A stretch of DNA of 64,000 nt from M30B80 sp965656935 (GTDB lineage: Bacteria > Pseudomonadota > Alphaproteobacteria > Rhodobacterales > Rhodobacteraceae), in NCBI GenBank assembly GCA_965656935.1, contig CBFHMG010000003.1:248001-312000 (forward strand). Reading direction: 5' to 3'. Below, piece after piece: positions 8,025-17,339 of the stretch. Below the pieces are notes generated by a model, which saw only the letters and a program-made list of their open reading frames with translations, was not told the DNA's origin and searched no databases. The position numbers and the translations under genes are program-made. Every line of letters begins with the position of its first letter. Within the stretch, counting starts at the first letter, position 1.

Positions 8025-9770
8025 CTAGCTGCTCCATGCTGCGTCATCCAAACGCAGTTGGGTGCGCTGGCGTCCTTGCCAGTGATTGACCTCGATCCGG
8101 CCAGCGGCATGGAGTTTGCGGCCCTGATGGTTTGAAAGCGCGTCAAACAGGCCCGATTGCACCGCATTGAAGCAGATCGCATCCAGCGTCACGGGGCCGC
8201 CATCGCCAAGGGTCAGTTTCAGATGCCCCTCGCCGACAGGTTTGCAGAATTTGATGCGCATATCGGGAAAGACAAAGCGCGGGGCGGGGGCGCCTGCGCC
8301 AAAGGGGCCAGCGGCCTCGATCTGGTCGATCAATTCGGGTGTTGCAGCCTCGGTCATCATCACACCGTCAAGGCGTAGATCGGCGGGGCCAGCCTCGCCT
8401 GCGCCCTGTTTGGCCATCAACTCCGTCAGGCGCGCCATTGCAGGTTCAAGCTGTGCGCGGGTCAGGCTGAGGCCTGCGGCCATGCGGTGCCCGCCGCCTT
8501 TGAGCAACAAGCCCTCAGCCGCGAGTTTCTGGATCGCGGCGCCCAGATCAACGCCCGAGATAGACCGCCCCGAGCCCTTTCCGTCATCGCCGTCAAAGCC
8601 GATCACAATGGCGGGGCGGTTGGTGGCTTCTTTCAGGCGGCTGGCCACAATCCCCACAACGCCCGGATGCCAGCCATCGGCGGCAGCCCAGACCAGAGGA
8701 GCCTCCGCGCCGCGGGTTTTGGCCTGCTCCATGGCTTCGTCGCGCACCCGCGCCTCGATCTCGCGGCGATCTGTATTGAGATCATCAAGCCGTTTGGCCA
8801 TCGTGGCGGCCTGATGCGGGTCGGTGCTGGCCAGAAGGCGTGCGCCCAGATCAGCCTCACCGATGCGTCCGCCTGCATTGATGCGCGGCCCCAGAACAAA
8901 CCCCAGATGATAAGAGGACGGCGCACGGTCGAGTCGCGCAATATCGGCAAGCGCCACAAGCCCCACACGGTCGCGCCGCCCCATCACGGTCAGCCCCTGC
9001 CGAACAAAGGCACGGTTGACCCCTGTAAGCTGCGCCACATCCGCCACGGTGGCCAGAGCCACCAGATCAAGCATCGCCATCAGATCAGGGCCTGCAACGC
9101 CCTCTGCCCGCAGCCTGCGGTTGACATCAACCAGCAGCATAAACACCACGGCAGCCGCGCAAAGATGGCCGAGCGCGCCATCCTCATCCTGTCTGTTGGG
9201 GTTCACGACAGCCACGCAATCCGGAAGCTCTACGCCTGCCAAGTGGTGATCCAGCACAATCACATCCGCCTCTTTCGCGGCGGCAATCGGGCCATGCGAT
9301 AGAGTTCCGCAATCCACACAGATGATCAGATCATGCGCGCGGGCCAGATCGGCCATGGCGGCTTCATTCGGGCCATAGCCTTCATCAATGCGGTCGGGGA
9401 TATAAAGGGTGGTGTTCAGCCCCATCTGGCGGAACCAATCTATCAGCAGGGCGGCCGAGCTGCCGCCATCCACGTCATAATCGGCAAAGATCGCAACGCG
9501 TTGCTTGGCCTTGACCGCGGCCAGTACCCGCAAGGCGGCAGGCTCCATATCTTTCATGGTCATCGGGTCGGGCAGCAGGTCGCGCAAGGCGGGTTTGAGA
9601 AAGCTTTGCGCGGCTTCAGGGGCTACCCCGCGTTTGGCCAGAACCTGCGCTACGGCAGGGGGCAAGGCAGCTTCGCGGGCGATGGCATCTGATAGGCGTT
9701 CCTCGGCACTATCAGGCCCGACCCAACGCCGCCCCGTCAGTGAGTGATCTACGCCCAGAAAAGCCGTCAT
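8025..9770 (-). CDS. recJ: Single-stranded-DNA-specific exonuclease RecJ
   Basis: 581 residues, usual RecJ length. The DHH phosphoesterase core shows DYDVDG (97-102), the CVDCG stretch and the DHH signature at 174-176. GPRINAGGRIG follows, then the DHHA1 and C-terminal OB-like region. RecJ degrades ssDNA 5'->3' in RecF-pathway recombination and in mismatch and base-excision repair. It is last in a minus-strand series hom, glpX, hydrolase, recJ, and its ATG overlaps the stop of the preceding hydrolase by 4 bases, so it is probably translationally coupled. Confidence 0.95.
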   Translation of the reverse strand: MTAFLGVDHSLTGRRWVGPDSAEERLSDAIAREAALPPAVAQVLAKRGVAPEAAQSFLKPALRDLLPDPMTMKDMEPAALRVLAAVKAKQRVAIFADYDVDGGSSAALLIDWFRQMGLNTTLYIPDRIDEGYGPNEAAMADLARAHDLIICVDCGTLSHGPIAAAKEADVIVLDHHLAGVELPDCVAVVNPNRQDEDGALGHLCAAAVVFMLLVDVNRRLRAEGVAGPDLMAMLDLVALATVADVAQLTGVNRAFVRQGLTVMGRRDRVGLVALADIARLDRAPSSYHLGFVLGPRINAGGRIGEADLGARLLASTDPHQAATMAKRLDDLNTDRREIEARVRDEAMEQAKTRGAEAPLVWAAADGWHPGVVGIVASRLKEATNRPAIVIGFDGDDGKGSGRSISGVDLGAAIQKLAAEGLLLKGGGHRMAAGLSLTRAQLEPAMARLTELMAKQGAGEAGPADLRLDGVMMTEAATPELIDQIEAAGPFGAGAPAPRFVFPDMRIKFCKPVGEGHLKLTLGDGGPVTLDAICFNAVQSGLFDALSNHQGRKLHAAGRIEVNHWQGRQRTQLRLDDAAWSS

Positions 9771-10330
9771 GGCTGGCCATCCAGCAGCTCCGCCACCGAG
9801 ACCGCTTGCGCGAATTCACCGTGCAGATGCGAGATCGCGGTTTGATGGATCGCCTCGGGCTCCAATGGTGCAAGGCCAGCCTGCCAGCTTGTATCGGCAT
9901 TAACAGCGAAACTTGCGCAGGCGTCATGGGCAAGGCGGACGCCAAAGCCCAGATTGGCCGCCATCCGAGTGGTCGTCGAGACGCAATGCGGCGTGGTCAG
10001 GCCGCAGATCACCAGATAACAGATGGCATTGCTGCGCAGATGGGCCTCAAGGTTTGTGCCGATGAAGGCGGAATTGACCGATTTCTCGAAAACGGGTTCG
10101 CCGCCAATCGGTGTGACCTCGGGCTTGAAATCAATCCCGCCCGTGGCTGCGCCCAAGGGGCTGCCGGGCTCAATGCTGAGATGGCGCACATGCAACACGG
10201 GCGCGCCGTGCTTGCGCCAATGGGCCAGCAGCGCGCCCGCTTTTGCTTCGGCATCAGGGTTGTTGCGCGCGCCCCAAAGGGGGGCGTCAAAGCCTGTCTG
10301 GAAATCAATCAGGATTAACGCCGCTTGCAT
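9767..10330 (-). CDS. Isochorismatase-family cysteine hydrolase
   Basis: 187 residues with the family fold and an apparent catalytic triad: Asp9 (ALILIDFQ), Lys83 (FEKSVNSAF) and Cys116 (GLTTPHCVSTT). Such enzymes hydrolyse amides or enol ethers (nicotinamidase, ureidoacrylate and related amidohydrolases); the substrate cannot be assigned. It lies 6 bases after glpX and overlaps recJ by ATGA, so it is built into the operon although it has no evident link to either neighbour. Confidence 0.85.
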   Translation of the reverse strand: MQAALILIDFQTGFDAPLWGARNNPDAEAKAGALLAHWRKHGAPVLHVRHLSIEPGSPLGAATGGIDFKPEVTPIGGEPVFEKSVNSAFIGTNLEAHLRSNAICYLVICGLTTPHCVSTTTRMAANLGFGVRLAHDACASFAVNADTSWQAGLAPLEPEAIHQTAISHLHGEFAQAVSVAELLDGQP

Positions 10331-10336
10331 CTGGGC

Positions 10337-11308
10337 TCACGTTGTTGGGTTGCGATAGGTCATCCGGCGGATCGAGCCCGTTTTCGAGCGCATCAGGATT
10401 GTCTCGGTCGTTGTATATCCGGGCTCGCGCTTGATCCCTGCAAGGATGGAGCCTGAGGTCACGCCCGTTGCCGCGAAGATTACATCCTGTGTGACCATCT
10501 CATCGCGGTTATAGATGCGGTCCAGATCGGTGATGCCTGCCTTGGCGGCGCGGGCTTTTTCATCCTCATTGCGGAACAAAAGACGGCCCCACATCTGCCC
10601 GCCCATGCATTTCAACGCGGCGGCGGCCAACACCCCCTCGGGCGCGCCACCTTGGCCCATATACATATCAATGCCCGTCAGCTCGGCCTCGGCGGTGTGG
10701 ATCACGCCTGCAACATCCCCATCGGTGATCAGGCGGATCGCGGCGCCCGTGCTGCGGATTTCGGCGATCATGGCTTCGTGTCTCGGGCGTTCTAGCACAC
10801 AAACGGTGATATCGGAGGCCGCACAGCCACGCGCCTCGGCGAGGGCTGAAACGCGCTCGGCGGGGGACATATCAAGGCTGACCACATCCTTGGCAAAGCC
10901 CGGGCCGATGGCCAGTTTGTCCATATAGGTGTCTGGCGCATGCAGCATCGAGCCGCGCGGCCCCATCGCGATGACGGTCAAGGCGTTTGGCATATCCTTG
11001 GCGGTCAGGGTGGTGCCTTCCAACGGGTCGAGTGCGATATCCACCTCAGGCCCTGAGCCTGTTCCCACTTCCTCACCGATATAGAGCATCGGCGCTTCGT
11101 CACGCTCGCCCTCACCAATCACCACGGTGCCGCGAATATCGAGCTTGTTGAGTTGCTCACGCATCGCGTTCACGGCGGCTTGGTCCGCTGCCTTTTCATC
11201 GCCGCGTCCGATCAGGTCTGCCGAGGCAAGGGCCGCCGCTTCTGAAACACGCGCGAGGCCGAGCGAGAGCATACGGTCATTGAAATCGGTCGTGGGATTG
11301 GCAGACAT
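10337..11308 (-). CDS. glpX: Class II fructose-1,6-bisphosphatase GlpX
   Basis: 323 residues, matching GlpX length. Signatures seen are GEGERDEAPML (65-75) and DPLEGTT (94-100), the metal/phosphate site of the lithium-sensitive phosphatase superfamily. It removes the 1-phosphate of fructose 1,6-bisphosphate in gluconeogenesis; some homologues also act on sedoheptulose bisphosphate. It follows hom after 123 bases and precedes the cysteine hydrolase. Confidence 0.95.
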   Translation of the reverse strand: MSANPTTDFNDRMLSLGLARVSEAAALASADLIGRGDEKAADQAAVNAMREQLNKLDIRGTVVIGEGERDEAPMLYIGEEVGTGSGPEVDIALDPLEGTTLTAKDMPNALTVIAMGPRGSMLHAPDTYMDKLAIGPGFAKDVVSLDMSPAERVSALAEARGCAASDITVCVLERPRHEAMIAEIRSTGAAIRLITDGDVAGVIHTAEAELTGIDMYMGQGGAPEGVLAAAALKCMGGQMWGRLLFRNEDEKARAAKAGITDLDRIYNRDEMVTQDVIFAATGVTSGSILAGIKREPGYTTTETILMRSKTGSIRRMTYRNPTT

Positions 11309-11431
11309 CGGCTTTCCTTACCTTAAAGAGCGTTGTCTTCGGGTTACCCGTCCCTTGTCTTGGCGGCAAGTCACCGACAGGCGACTGTCTGCGCTAACAT
11401 CGAGAAAAAACCAAAAAAGGGACGGCTTGGG

Positions 11432-12718
11432 TCAGACCTCTTCGATGCGCAGTGCAACGGGGGTGCTTTCCAAGACGCCTGTTTCAGGCAAATCCTTCAG
11501 GGCGGCATCCAGTGACGGGCGCGCGGTTTTATGGGTGACGATCAAAACGGGCGCGTGATCTTCGGGGTGATCATATTGGCGCATCCGGTCGATAGAGATG
11601 CCATTATCGCCCAGAACGGTCGCGACCTTGGCCAGAGCGCCGGGCTTATCCTTTAGGTCCATACGGATGTAATAGCGGCAAGGGCCCGATGCGCTTGCGG
11701 CGGGTGCGTCCATCAGGCCGCGAGCGGGCTGGCCGAAGGTTGGCACACGAATGCCGCGCGCCAGATCGCAAATATCTGACAGTACAGCGCTGGCGGTGGG
11801 GCCTTCGCCCGCGCCCGCGCCGCGCAGCACGATCTGGCCCACGCTATCGCCTTCCAACACCACCATATTGGTGCCGCCTTCCAACTGGCCAAGCGGCGAT
11901 GTCGCGGGAACAAGGCAGGGGGACATGCGTTGCTCAAGGCCACGGCCCGTCATCTGGGCCACGCCAAGCAGTTTAATCTTGTACCCCATATCGGCCGCAC
12001 GCCGGATATCTTCGATCGTAATCGCACCGATGCCTTCCAAAGCGACCGAGGCGAAATCAACCTTGGTGCCATAGGCGATGGAGCTGAGCAGGGTCAGCTT
12101 ATGGGCCGCATCAATGCCGCCGACATCCAAATTCGGGTCTGCCTCCAGATAGCCAAGCCCGTCTGCCTCGTCAAAGGCTTCCTGATAGCTGAGGCCTGCA
12201 TTTTCCATACGGGTCAGAATGTAATTACAGGTGCCATTCATCACGCCCATGACACGGGTGATCTGGTTGCCTGCCAAGCCTTCGGTCAGGGACTTGATCA
12301 CGGGAATACCACCCGCAACGGCCGCTTCGAAACGCAAGGCGAGGGATTTGTCCTCGGCCGCTTCTGCCAAGGCCTGCCCATGCAAGGCCAGAAGGGCCTT
12401 ATTGGCGGTGACCACATCTTTGCCCGAGGCAATAGCGGCCTCGGTTGCGTCTTTGGCAGGGCCTTCCGAGCCACCCATCAATTCAACAAAGACGTCGATA
12501 TCATCGCGTTTGGCCAAGGCGACAGGGTCATCTTCCCACGCAAAGCGGCTTAGGTTCACGCCGCGATCCTTGTCTTTGGAGCGGGCTGAGACGGCCACGA
12601 TCTCGATCGGACGGCCACAGCGCTTGGCCAATAGATCGGCTTCGCGCTGGATGATTTTCACAACCCCCACACCGACGGTTCCAAGGCCTGCAATTCCAAG
12701 GCGCAAGGGGTCAGACAT
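11432..12718 (-). CDS. hom: Homoserine dehydrogenase
   Basis: 428 residues. The N-terminal nucleotide-binding motif is GLGTVG (11-16), followed by the catalytic/dimerisation domain (AAVAGGIPV, MNGTCNYILT, ANLDVGG-like region) and a C-terminal ACT domain (YYIRMDLKDKPGALAKV) for allosteric control, typically by threonine. It reduces aspartate semialdehyde to homoserine for Met/Thr synthesis. The ATG at 12718 is chosen over a longer frame because GGAG precedes it and it fits the family N terminus. Confidence 0.95.
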   Translation of the reverse strand: MSDPLRLGIAGLGTVGVGVVKIIQREADLLAKRCGRPIEIVAVSARSKDKDRGVNLSRFAWEDDPVALAKRDDIDVFVELMGGSEGPAKDATEAAIASGKDVVTANKALLALHGQALAEAAEDKSLALRFEAAVAGGIPVIKSLTEGLAGNQITRVMGVMNGTCNYILTRMENAGLSYQEAFDEADGLGYLEADPNLDVGGIDAAHKLTLLSSIAYGTKVDFASVALEGIGAITIEDIRRAADMGYKIKLLGVAQMTGRGLEQRMSPCLVPATSPLGQLEGGTNMVVLEGDSVGQIVLRGAGAGEGPTASAVLSDICDLARGIRVPTFGQPARGLMDAPAASASGPCRYYIRMDLKDKPGALAKVATVLGDNGISIDRMRQYDHPEDHAPVLIVTHKTARPSLDAALKDLPETGVLESTPVALRIEEV

Positions 12719-12807
12719 GGGAGATCTCCAATCAGGCAAAGGCAAGTTCAATGACCCGTTCCTGTTACCCAACTCGGATGGGAGGTGCAACGCAGGCGTG
12801 CAGAGTT

Positions 12808-13065
12808 TTACAGAGTCATATTTCGCAATACGGCAGCGCGGGCGCGCAAAGACGCGGCGCGGGCTTCCAGAGTTTCGCCTTCCGCAGCGGTATCCAGCGG
12901 CTCAAGGGCGTCGCGCTGGCTCAAAAGGGGCCCGAGCGGCACCAATTCGGGGAAATCAGCATTCTGGGAGGTTTCGCTCAAACGCGCGTCCAATCCCGGA
13001 AGCGGGTCTCCGCAGGCGGAGAGGGACATGGCGATGCCCAGAAATATGAGGCCTAGAATGCGCAT
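12808..13065 (-). CDS. Small predicted lipoprotein
   Basis: 85 residues. It starts MRILGLIFLGIAMSLSAC, a lipoprotein signal with the lipobox Cys at residue 18. The mature part is short, acidic to neutral, ends in an Ala/Arg-rich helix and matches no family I recognise. The frame runs further upstream, but the ATG at 13065 places the signal at the N terminus. It is divergent from the TetR gene with 75 bases between them, and hom lies downstream. The function is unknown. Confidence 0.65.
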   Translation of the reverse strand: MRILGLIFLGIAMSLSACGDPLPGLDARLSETSQNADFPELVPLGPLLSQRDALEPLDTAAEGETLEARAASLRARAAVLRNMTL

Positions 13066-13140
13066 GCCGTCTCGATACAGCGCCTTTGCGCGCAGGTCCA
13101 GCGCGCTTGAATTGAACATCTGTTCATATAGAATGCGCGC

Positions 13141-13722
13141 ATGGCAAGAAAACAAGGCAGTCACGCTGATATCACGGGTCCGAAAGTGCGCGCCGCTGCG
13201 CTGAAACTCTTTGCGCGGCACGGGTTTGCGGCCGTTTCCATGCGCCAGATCGCGGCGGAGGTCGGGGTGCAGGCAGGTGCGCTCTACCTATATACGCCCG
13301 ACAAACAGGCCCTTCTGTTCGAGTTGATGCGCGGCCATATGGAAGAGCTTTTGGCCGATTGGGTGCCACCTGATGCGCCGCCCTTGCAGCAGCTTGAGGA
13401 TTTCACGCGCCATCATATCGGGTTTCACCTTGAGCGGCCCGAATTGGTCTTCATCGCCTATATGGAGCTTAGAAATCTGGAGGCGGAGAATTTCGCCATC
13501 ATCGAAGGCCTGCGCCGCGATTATGAAGAACGGCTTGAAGCGGTGCTTCGGGCAGGGCAGGCGGCGGGCGATTTTGCGGTGCCCGATACCAAATTGGCGA
13601 CCATGGCTATCATCGCCATGCTGACGGGCGTGACCACATGGTTCCGCGAGGGCGGGCGCTTGGACCGTTTGGAGGTCGAAGCGATCTATTGGGATATGGT
13701 GCGCAAGGCAGTCGCGGCCTGA
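13141..13722 (+). CDS. TetR/AcrR-family transcriptional regulator
   Basis: 193 residues. An N-terminal TetR DNA-binding domain (about 15-60: ALKLFARHGFAAVSMRQIA, VGVQAGALYLYTPDKQALL) is followed by an all-helical ligand domain. The last 36 bases overlap the convergent desaturase gene. It may control that desaturase or the divergent lipoprotein gene; neither is shown. Confidence 0.88.
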   Translation: MARKQGSHADITGPKVRAAALKLFARHGFAAVSMRQIAAEVGVQAGALYLYTPDKQALLFELMRGHMEELLADWVPPDAPPLQQLEDFTRHHIGFHLERPELVFIAYMELRNLEAENFAIIEGLRRDYEERLEAVLRAGQAAGDFAVPDTKLATMAIIAMLTGVTTWFREGGRLDRLEVEAIYWDMVRKAVAA

Positions 13723-14735
13723 GGGGCCTTTTCTTTGGGGAAGGGCACAAGCCGCCCTGCGTCTTCATCCCAGAGCTTCAAGGTGAAACTGCGAAAGGCT
13801 TCGCGCCAATGAATTGTTGGAATATCATAATTCTCGCGCAGGGCGTGGTGACAATTGCGCAGCCTGTATGAGGGGATATTGGCGTTGAAATGGTGGATGT
13901 CATGATAGGTGATATTGGCCACCGCCAAGTCAAACCACCAGCCAAGATCAAGCGCTGAAGCCCCTTGAAGGGCGGCTTGCGCATAATTCAGATCAGGCTT
14001 TCGATCCCAATAGGTGTCTTCGAAATTATGTTGCAGATAGACAAGGAAGACCCCGACCGAGCCCGCAACAAACACGGTTGAGAGATAGACCGCGACGCCT
14101 GTAAGACCGAAGCCGCTCCAGATCAGGGCGACCCAAAGCGCGATGCCGAGATTGTGGAGAACCACCTCGCGTATGCCGATTTTGGAGACATTGCGCGGCC
14201 AGCGATAGGCCAGCACATAGGTGTATAACCCGCCAATCGGGATCATCAGGAATGGGTTGCGATAGAGCCGGTAAAACAGCCTTTGCACAAAAGGGGCCTC
14301 CTCCCATTCGCGCAAGGTCATTGTATTGATTTCGGTCGTATGACGCTCATCAAGGTTGCCGATATGGGTGTGATGCTCATTATGGTTGAAGCGCATCACG
14401 CTAAAGGGCGTCAGCGTGAAGACCGACAAGCCATAGCCTGCCCAAGTATTGCGCCTTGTGGTGGAAAACAGCGAGGCATGGCCGCAATCATGTTGCAGCA
14501 CATACAGCCTGACGCTGGCCAAACCCGTAAGCAAGATCGCAGGCAGGCTGAGCCAGAGGTTCGGCCATGAGGCCAGCGCGGCAAAGAGCGCGGTGAAATA
14601 AACAAGGAAAGTAGCCGAATACGAGACCGCTGCGATCCTGTCATCGCGCTTGGCCCATTCGCGCGTAAACGCGCGAATTTCGCGTTCCGCTTCTTTTCGA
14701 AAAACCTGTTCAAACGCCAGCTTGGAAGACATCAC
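13686..14735 (-). CDS. Membrane fatty acid desaturase
   Basis: 349 residues with the three histidine boxes of membrane di-iron desaturases: HDCGH (82-86), HNEHHTH (118-124) and HDIHH (278-282). Hydrophobic segments around 40-80 and 160-220 are consistent with four membrane passes. It introduces double bonds into acyl chains of membrane lipids; the position (delta-12/omega-3-like versus other) cannot be fixed. The 3' end overlaps the TetR gene tail to tail. Confidence 0.88.
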   Translation of the reverse strand: MMSSKLAFEQVFRKEAEREIRAFTREWAKRDDRIAAVSYSATFLVYFTALFAALASWPNLWLSLPAILLTGLASVRLYVLQHDCGHASLFSTTRRNTWAGYGLSVFTLTPFSVMRFNHNEHHTHIGNLDERHTTEINTMTLREWEEAPFVQRLFYRLYRNPFLMIPIGGLYTYVLAYRWPRNVSKIGIREVVLHNLGIALWVALIWSGFGLTGVAVYLSTVFVAGSVGVFLVYLQHNFEDTYWDRKPDLNYAQAALQGASALDLGWWFDLAVANITYHDIHHFNANIPSYRLRNCHHALRENYDIPTIHWREAFRSFTLKLWDEDAGRLVPFPKEKAPQAATALRTISQ

Positions 14736-14883
14736 AAAGCCCCCACCGAAATTAAAAACAACACATGCGGCGAAATATACCGCGCGTCGGGCAGCAAACT
14801 CCTGCTTCCCACGCAGTGTGCCCTGCTTTTAATTTGGCCTCAATCCTGCGCGGATCAAGGGGCTGTTTTTGTGAAATTAGTGA

Positions 14884-14916
14884 ACGCAGGGCGGCTAAAG
14901 ATAAGCCGCCCTGCGT
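14884..14916 (-). terminator. Hairpin downstream of glyA
   Basis: A perfect 13-bp stem (ACGCAGGGCGGCT and its complement) with a 7-base loop begins 12 bases after the glyA stop. On the minus strand it is followed by a T/A-rich but not uniform tract, so it is a probable intrinsic terminator or 3'-end stabiliser. Confidence 0.7.
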
Positions 14917-14928
14917 AGGTATTGGGCA

Positions 14929-16224
14929 TTACTGGGATGGGTAGATCGGGAAGCGTGCGCAAAGTTCTTTGACTTCAGCGGCAACCTTCGCTTCAACCTC
15001 GGCATTGCCATCAGGGCCGTTTGCGGCAAGCCCATCCACCACTTCGACGATCCAATCGGCAATTTGGCGGAATTCAGGCTCGCCGAAACCGCGGGTTGTA
15101 CCTGCTGGGGTGCCAAGGCGCACACCGCTGGTGATCATCGGCTTTTCGTCATCGAAGGGGATGCCGTTTTTGTTGCATGTGATATGGGCGCGTTCCAGCG
15201 CCTTCTCGGTGGCATTGCCCTTCACGCCTTTGGGGCGCAGGTCAACCAGCATCAAATGCGTATCGGTACCGCCTGTCACGATATCAAGGCCACCTTTCAT
15301 CAACTGATCAGCCAAGGCTTGGGCGTTCAGGATGACTTGGGCCTGATAATCCTTGAATTCGGGGCGCAGCGCTTCGCCAAAAGCAACCGCCTTGCCCGCG
15401 ATAACATGCATCAAGGGGCCGCCCTGAATGCCAGGGAAGATCGCCGAGTTGCATTTCTTTGCAATCGCCTCGTCATTGGTCAGGATCATGCCGCCACGGG
15501 GGCCACGCAGGGTTTTATGCGTGGTGGTTGTAGCCACATGCGCATGCGGGAAGGGCGATGGGTAATGGCCAGCGGCTACCAGACCCGCGAAATGCGCCAT
15601 ATCGACCAGCAGATATGCGCCAACGCTATCCGCGATTTCGCGCATTTTAGCGAAATCGATGATGCGCGGGATGGCCGAGCCACCTGCGATCAGCATTTTC
15701 GGCTTATGCTCAAGCGCCAATTCGGCGATCGCGTCATAGTCAACTTCGAGGTCTTGCTTGCGCACGCCGTATTGGATGGCGTTGAACCATTTGCCAGATT
15801 GGTTCGGCTTGGCGCCATGCGTCAGGTGTCCGCCTGCATCAAGGCTCATACCGAGGATCGTATCACCTGGCTGCAACAGGGCTGTGAACACACCTTGGTT
15901 GGCTTGGCTGCCCGAGTTGGGCTGCACATTGGCAAAGTCGCAGCCGAACAGGGCGCAGGCGCGCTCAATCGCGAGGTTCTCGGCGATATCGACGAATTCG
16001 CAACCACCATAGTAGCGACGGCCCGGATAGCCTTCGGCGTATTTATTGGTCATCACCGAACCCTGCGCTTCCATGACGGCAGCGGAGACGATGTTCTCGG
16101 ATGCGATCAATTCAATCTCGTCGCGCTGGCGACCGAGTTCCTTGCGGATCGCGCCGAAAATCTCGGCATCGCGCGTTTCTAGCGTTTCGGTAAAGAATCC
16201 TGCGTCACGGTGGGGCGCGTTCAT
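14929..16224 (-). CDS. glyA: Serine hydroxymethyltransferase
   Basis: 431 residues with full canonical motifs: AEGYPGRRYYGG (with Glu64 for folate-dependent chemistry), GGHLTHG (H133), VDMAHFAG, and TTTTHKTLRGPRGG with the Schiff-base K237. It interconverts serine plus THF with glycine plus methylene-THF, the main one-carbon source. It is the housekeeping copy, unlike the divergent paralogue at 6.5 kb. The leader (16225-16445) contains a GTTCTGC/GCAGAAC hairpin at 16271-16294 but no glycine-riboswitch features that I can see. Confidence 0.97.
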   Translation of the reverse strand: MNAPHRDAGFFTETLETRDAEIFGAIRKELGRQRDEIELIASENIVSAAVMEAQGSVMTNKYAEGYPGRRYYGGCEFVDIAENLAIERACALFGCDFANVQPNSGSQANQGVFTALLQPGDTILGMSLDAGGHLTHGAKPNQSGKWFNAIQYGVRKQDLEVDYDAIAELALEHKPKMLIAGGSAIPRIIDFAKMREIADSVGAYLLVDMAHFAGLVAAGHYPSPFPHAHVATTTTHKTLRGPRGGMILTNDEAIAKKCNSAIFPGIQGGPLMHVIAGKAVAFGEALRPEFKDYQAQVILNAQALADQLMKGGLDIVTGGTDTHLMLVDLRPKGVKGNATEKALERAHITCNKNGIPFDDEKPMITSGVRLGTPAGTTRGFGEPEFRQIADWIVEVVDGLAANGPDGNAEVEAKVAAEVKELCARFPIYPSQ

Positions 16225-16445
16225 GAGCTATCTCCTCGGGGCAGCTTGTATGGGGTCGACGGGAAGCGTCGTTCTGCATCCTTTAAGGCAGAACCCGCCT
16301 GTCGAAAAGTGCGGAATCCGTCGCATCAGCGTCATATAGAGGCATCACATGTGCTTTCCAGTCGATTTGGGAGCGGATCGGGGATTGAGTTTCCAATCGG
16401 CGCGGTGGATGGTCACAGCAATTAAGCCATAGCTCGAGAGAGATC

Positions 16446-17213
16446 ATGCCCGCAGCGCGCAACATAGCCTTTCTGGCCTCGGACGCCCCGCTTGCCCAAG
16501 AGGCGCAGGCGCGTTTGTCCGAGCGCTATGGTCAACATCGCCCACAAGATGCCGATGTTATCGTCGCGCTGGGCGGGGATGGCTTTATGCTTGCGACCTT
16601 GCACGCAACCCAAGCGATTGAAGCGCCAGTCTATGGTATGAATCGTGGAACGGTCGGGTTCTTGATGAATGAATATAGCGAAGATGGCCTGATCGAGCGG
16701 CTCGAGGCGGCCGAGGAGGCTGTGCTGAACCCGCTTCATATGCGGGCCGTGTCGGGCAATGGTCGCGTAACCGAAGCGCTTGCGATCAACGAGGTCAGTT
16801 TGCTTCGTGCAGGTCCGCAAGCCGCCAAGCTGCGCATTTATGTTGATGGCAAGGAGCGAATGTCGGAACTGGTTTGTGATGGCGCGCTTTTGTCGACGCC
16901 TGCAGGGTCTACGGCCTATAACTACTCGGCGCATGGGCCGATCCTTCCAATCGGCTCGGACGTGCTGGCCTTGACGGCTGTTGCTGCCTTTCGCCCCCGT
17001 CGTTGGCGCGGTGCATTGCTGCCGAAAAAGGCGGTCGTGAAATTCGAGGTGCTTGATCCCGAACGCCGCCCTGTGATGGCCGATGCTGACAGCCATTCGG
17101 TGCTGGATGTGCATGAGGTGGAAATCCGCTCGGAAACGGATGTGGAGCATCGTATCCTCTTTGATCCGGGCCACGGGCTGGAAGAGCGCCTGTTGCGGGA
17201 GCAATTTGTTTAA
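16446..17213 (+). CDS. nadK: NAD kinase
   Basis: 255 residues, the short alphaproteobacterial form. The catalytic GGDG motif is at 43-46. It is followed by NRGTVGFLMN, the AINE stretch and the glycine-rich STPAGSTAYNYSA loop. It phosphorylates NAD to NADP in the cytosol. It diverges from glyA and is followed after 126 bases by maeB, an NADP-linked enzyme. Confidence 0.95.
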   Translation: MPAARNIAFLASDAPLAQEAQARLSERYGQHRPQDADVIVALGGDGFMLATLHATQAIEAPVYGMNRGTVGFLMNEYSEDGLIERLEAAEEAVLNPLHMRAVSGNGRVTEALAINEVSLLRAGPQAAKLRIYVDGKERMSELVCDGALLSTPAGSTAYNYSAHGPILPIGSDVLALTAVAAFRPRRWRGALLPKKAVVKFEVLDPERRPVMADADSHSVLDVHEVEIRSETDVEHRILFDPGHGLEERLLREQFV

Positions 17214-17339
17214 TTTTGACAGGCTTGAAAGCCGTGATTGGGATTAAATTGATTGAGCAAACCGCTGCCTGCTGGCGCGGCATCCAAAAGTAGTTTAATG
17301 CTAAACCAAATTTCAGACCGTGACGTTTCGAGAGGCCAA

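Noticed and set aside
16271..16294. GTTCTGC/GCAGAAC hairpin in the glyA leader as a riboswitch
   Set aside because: No glycine or other riboswitch core is visible; a single short hairpin is insufficient.
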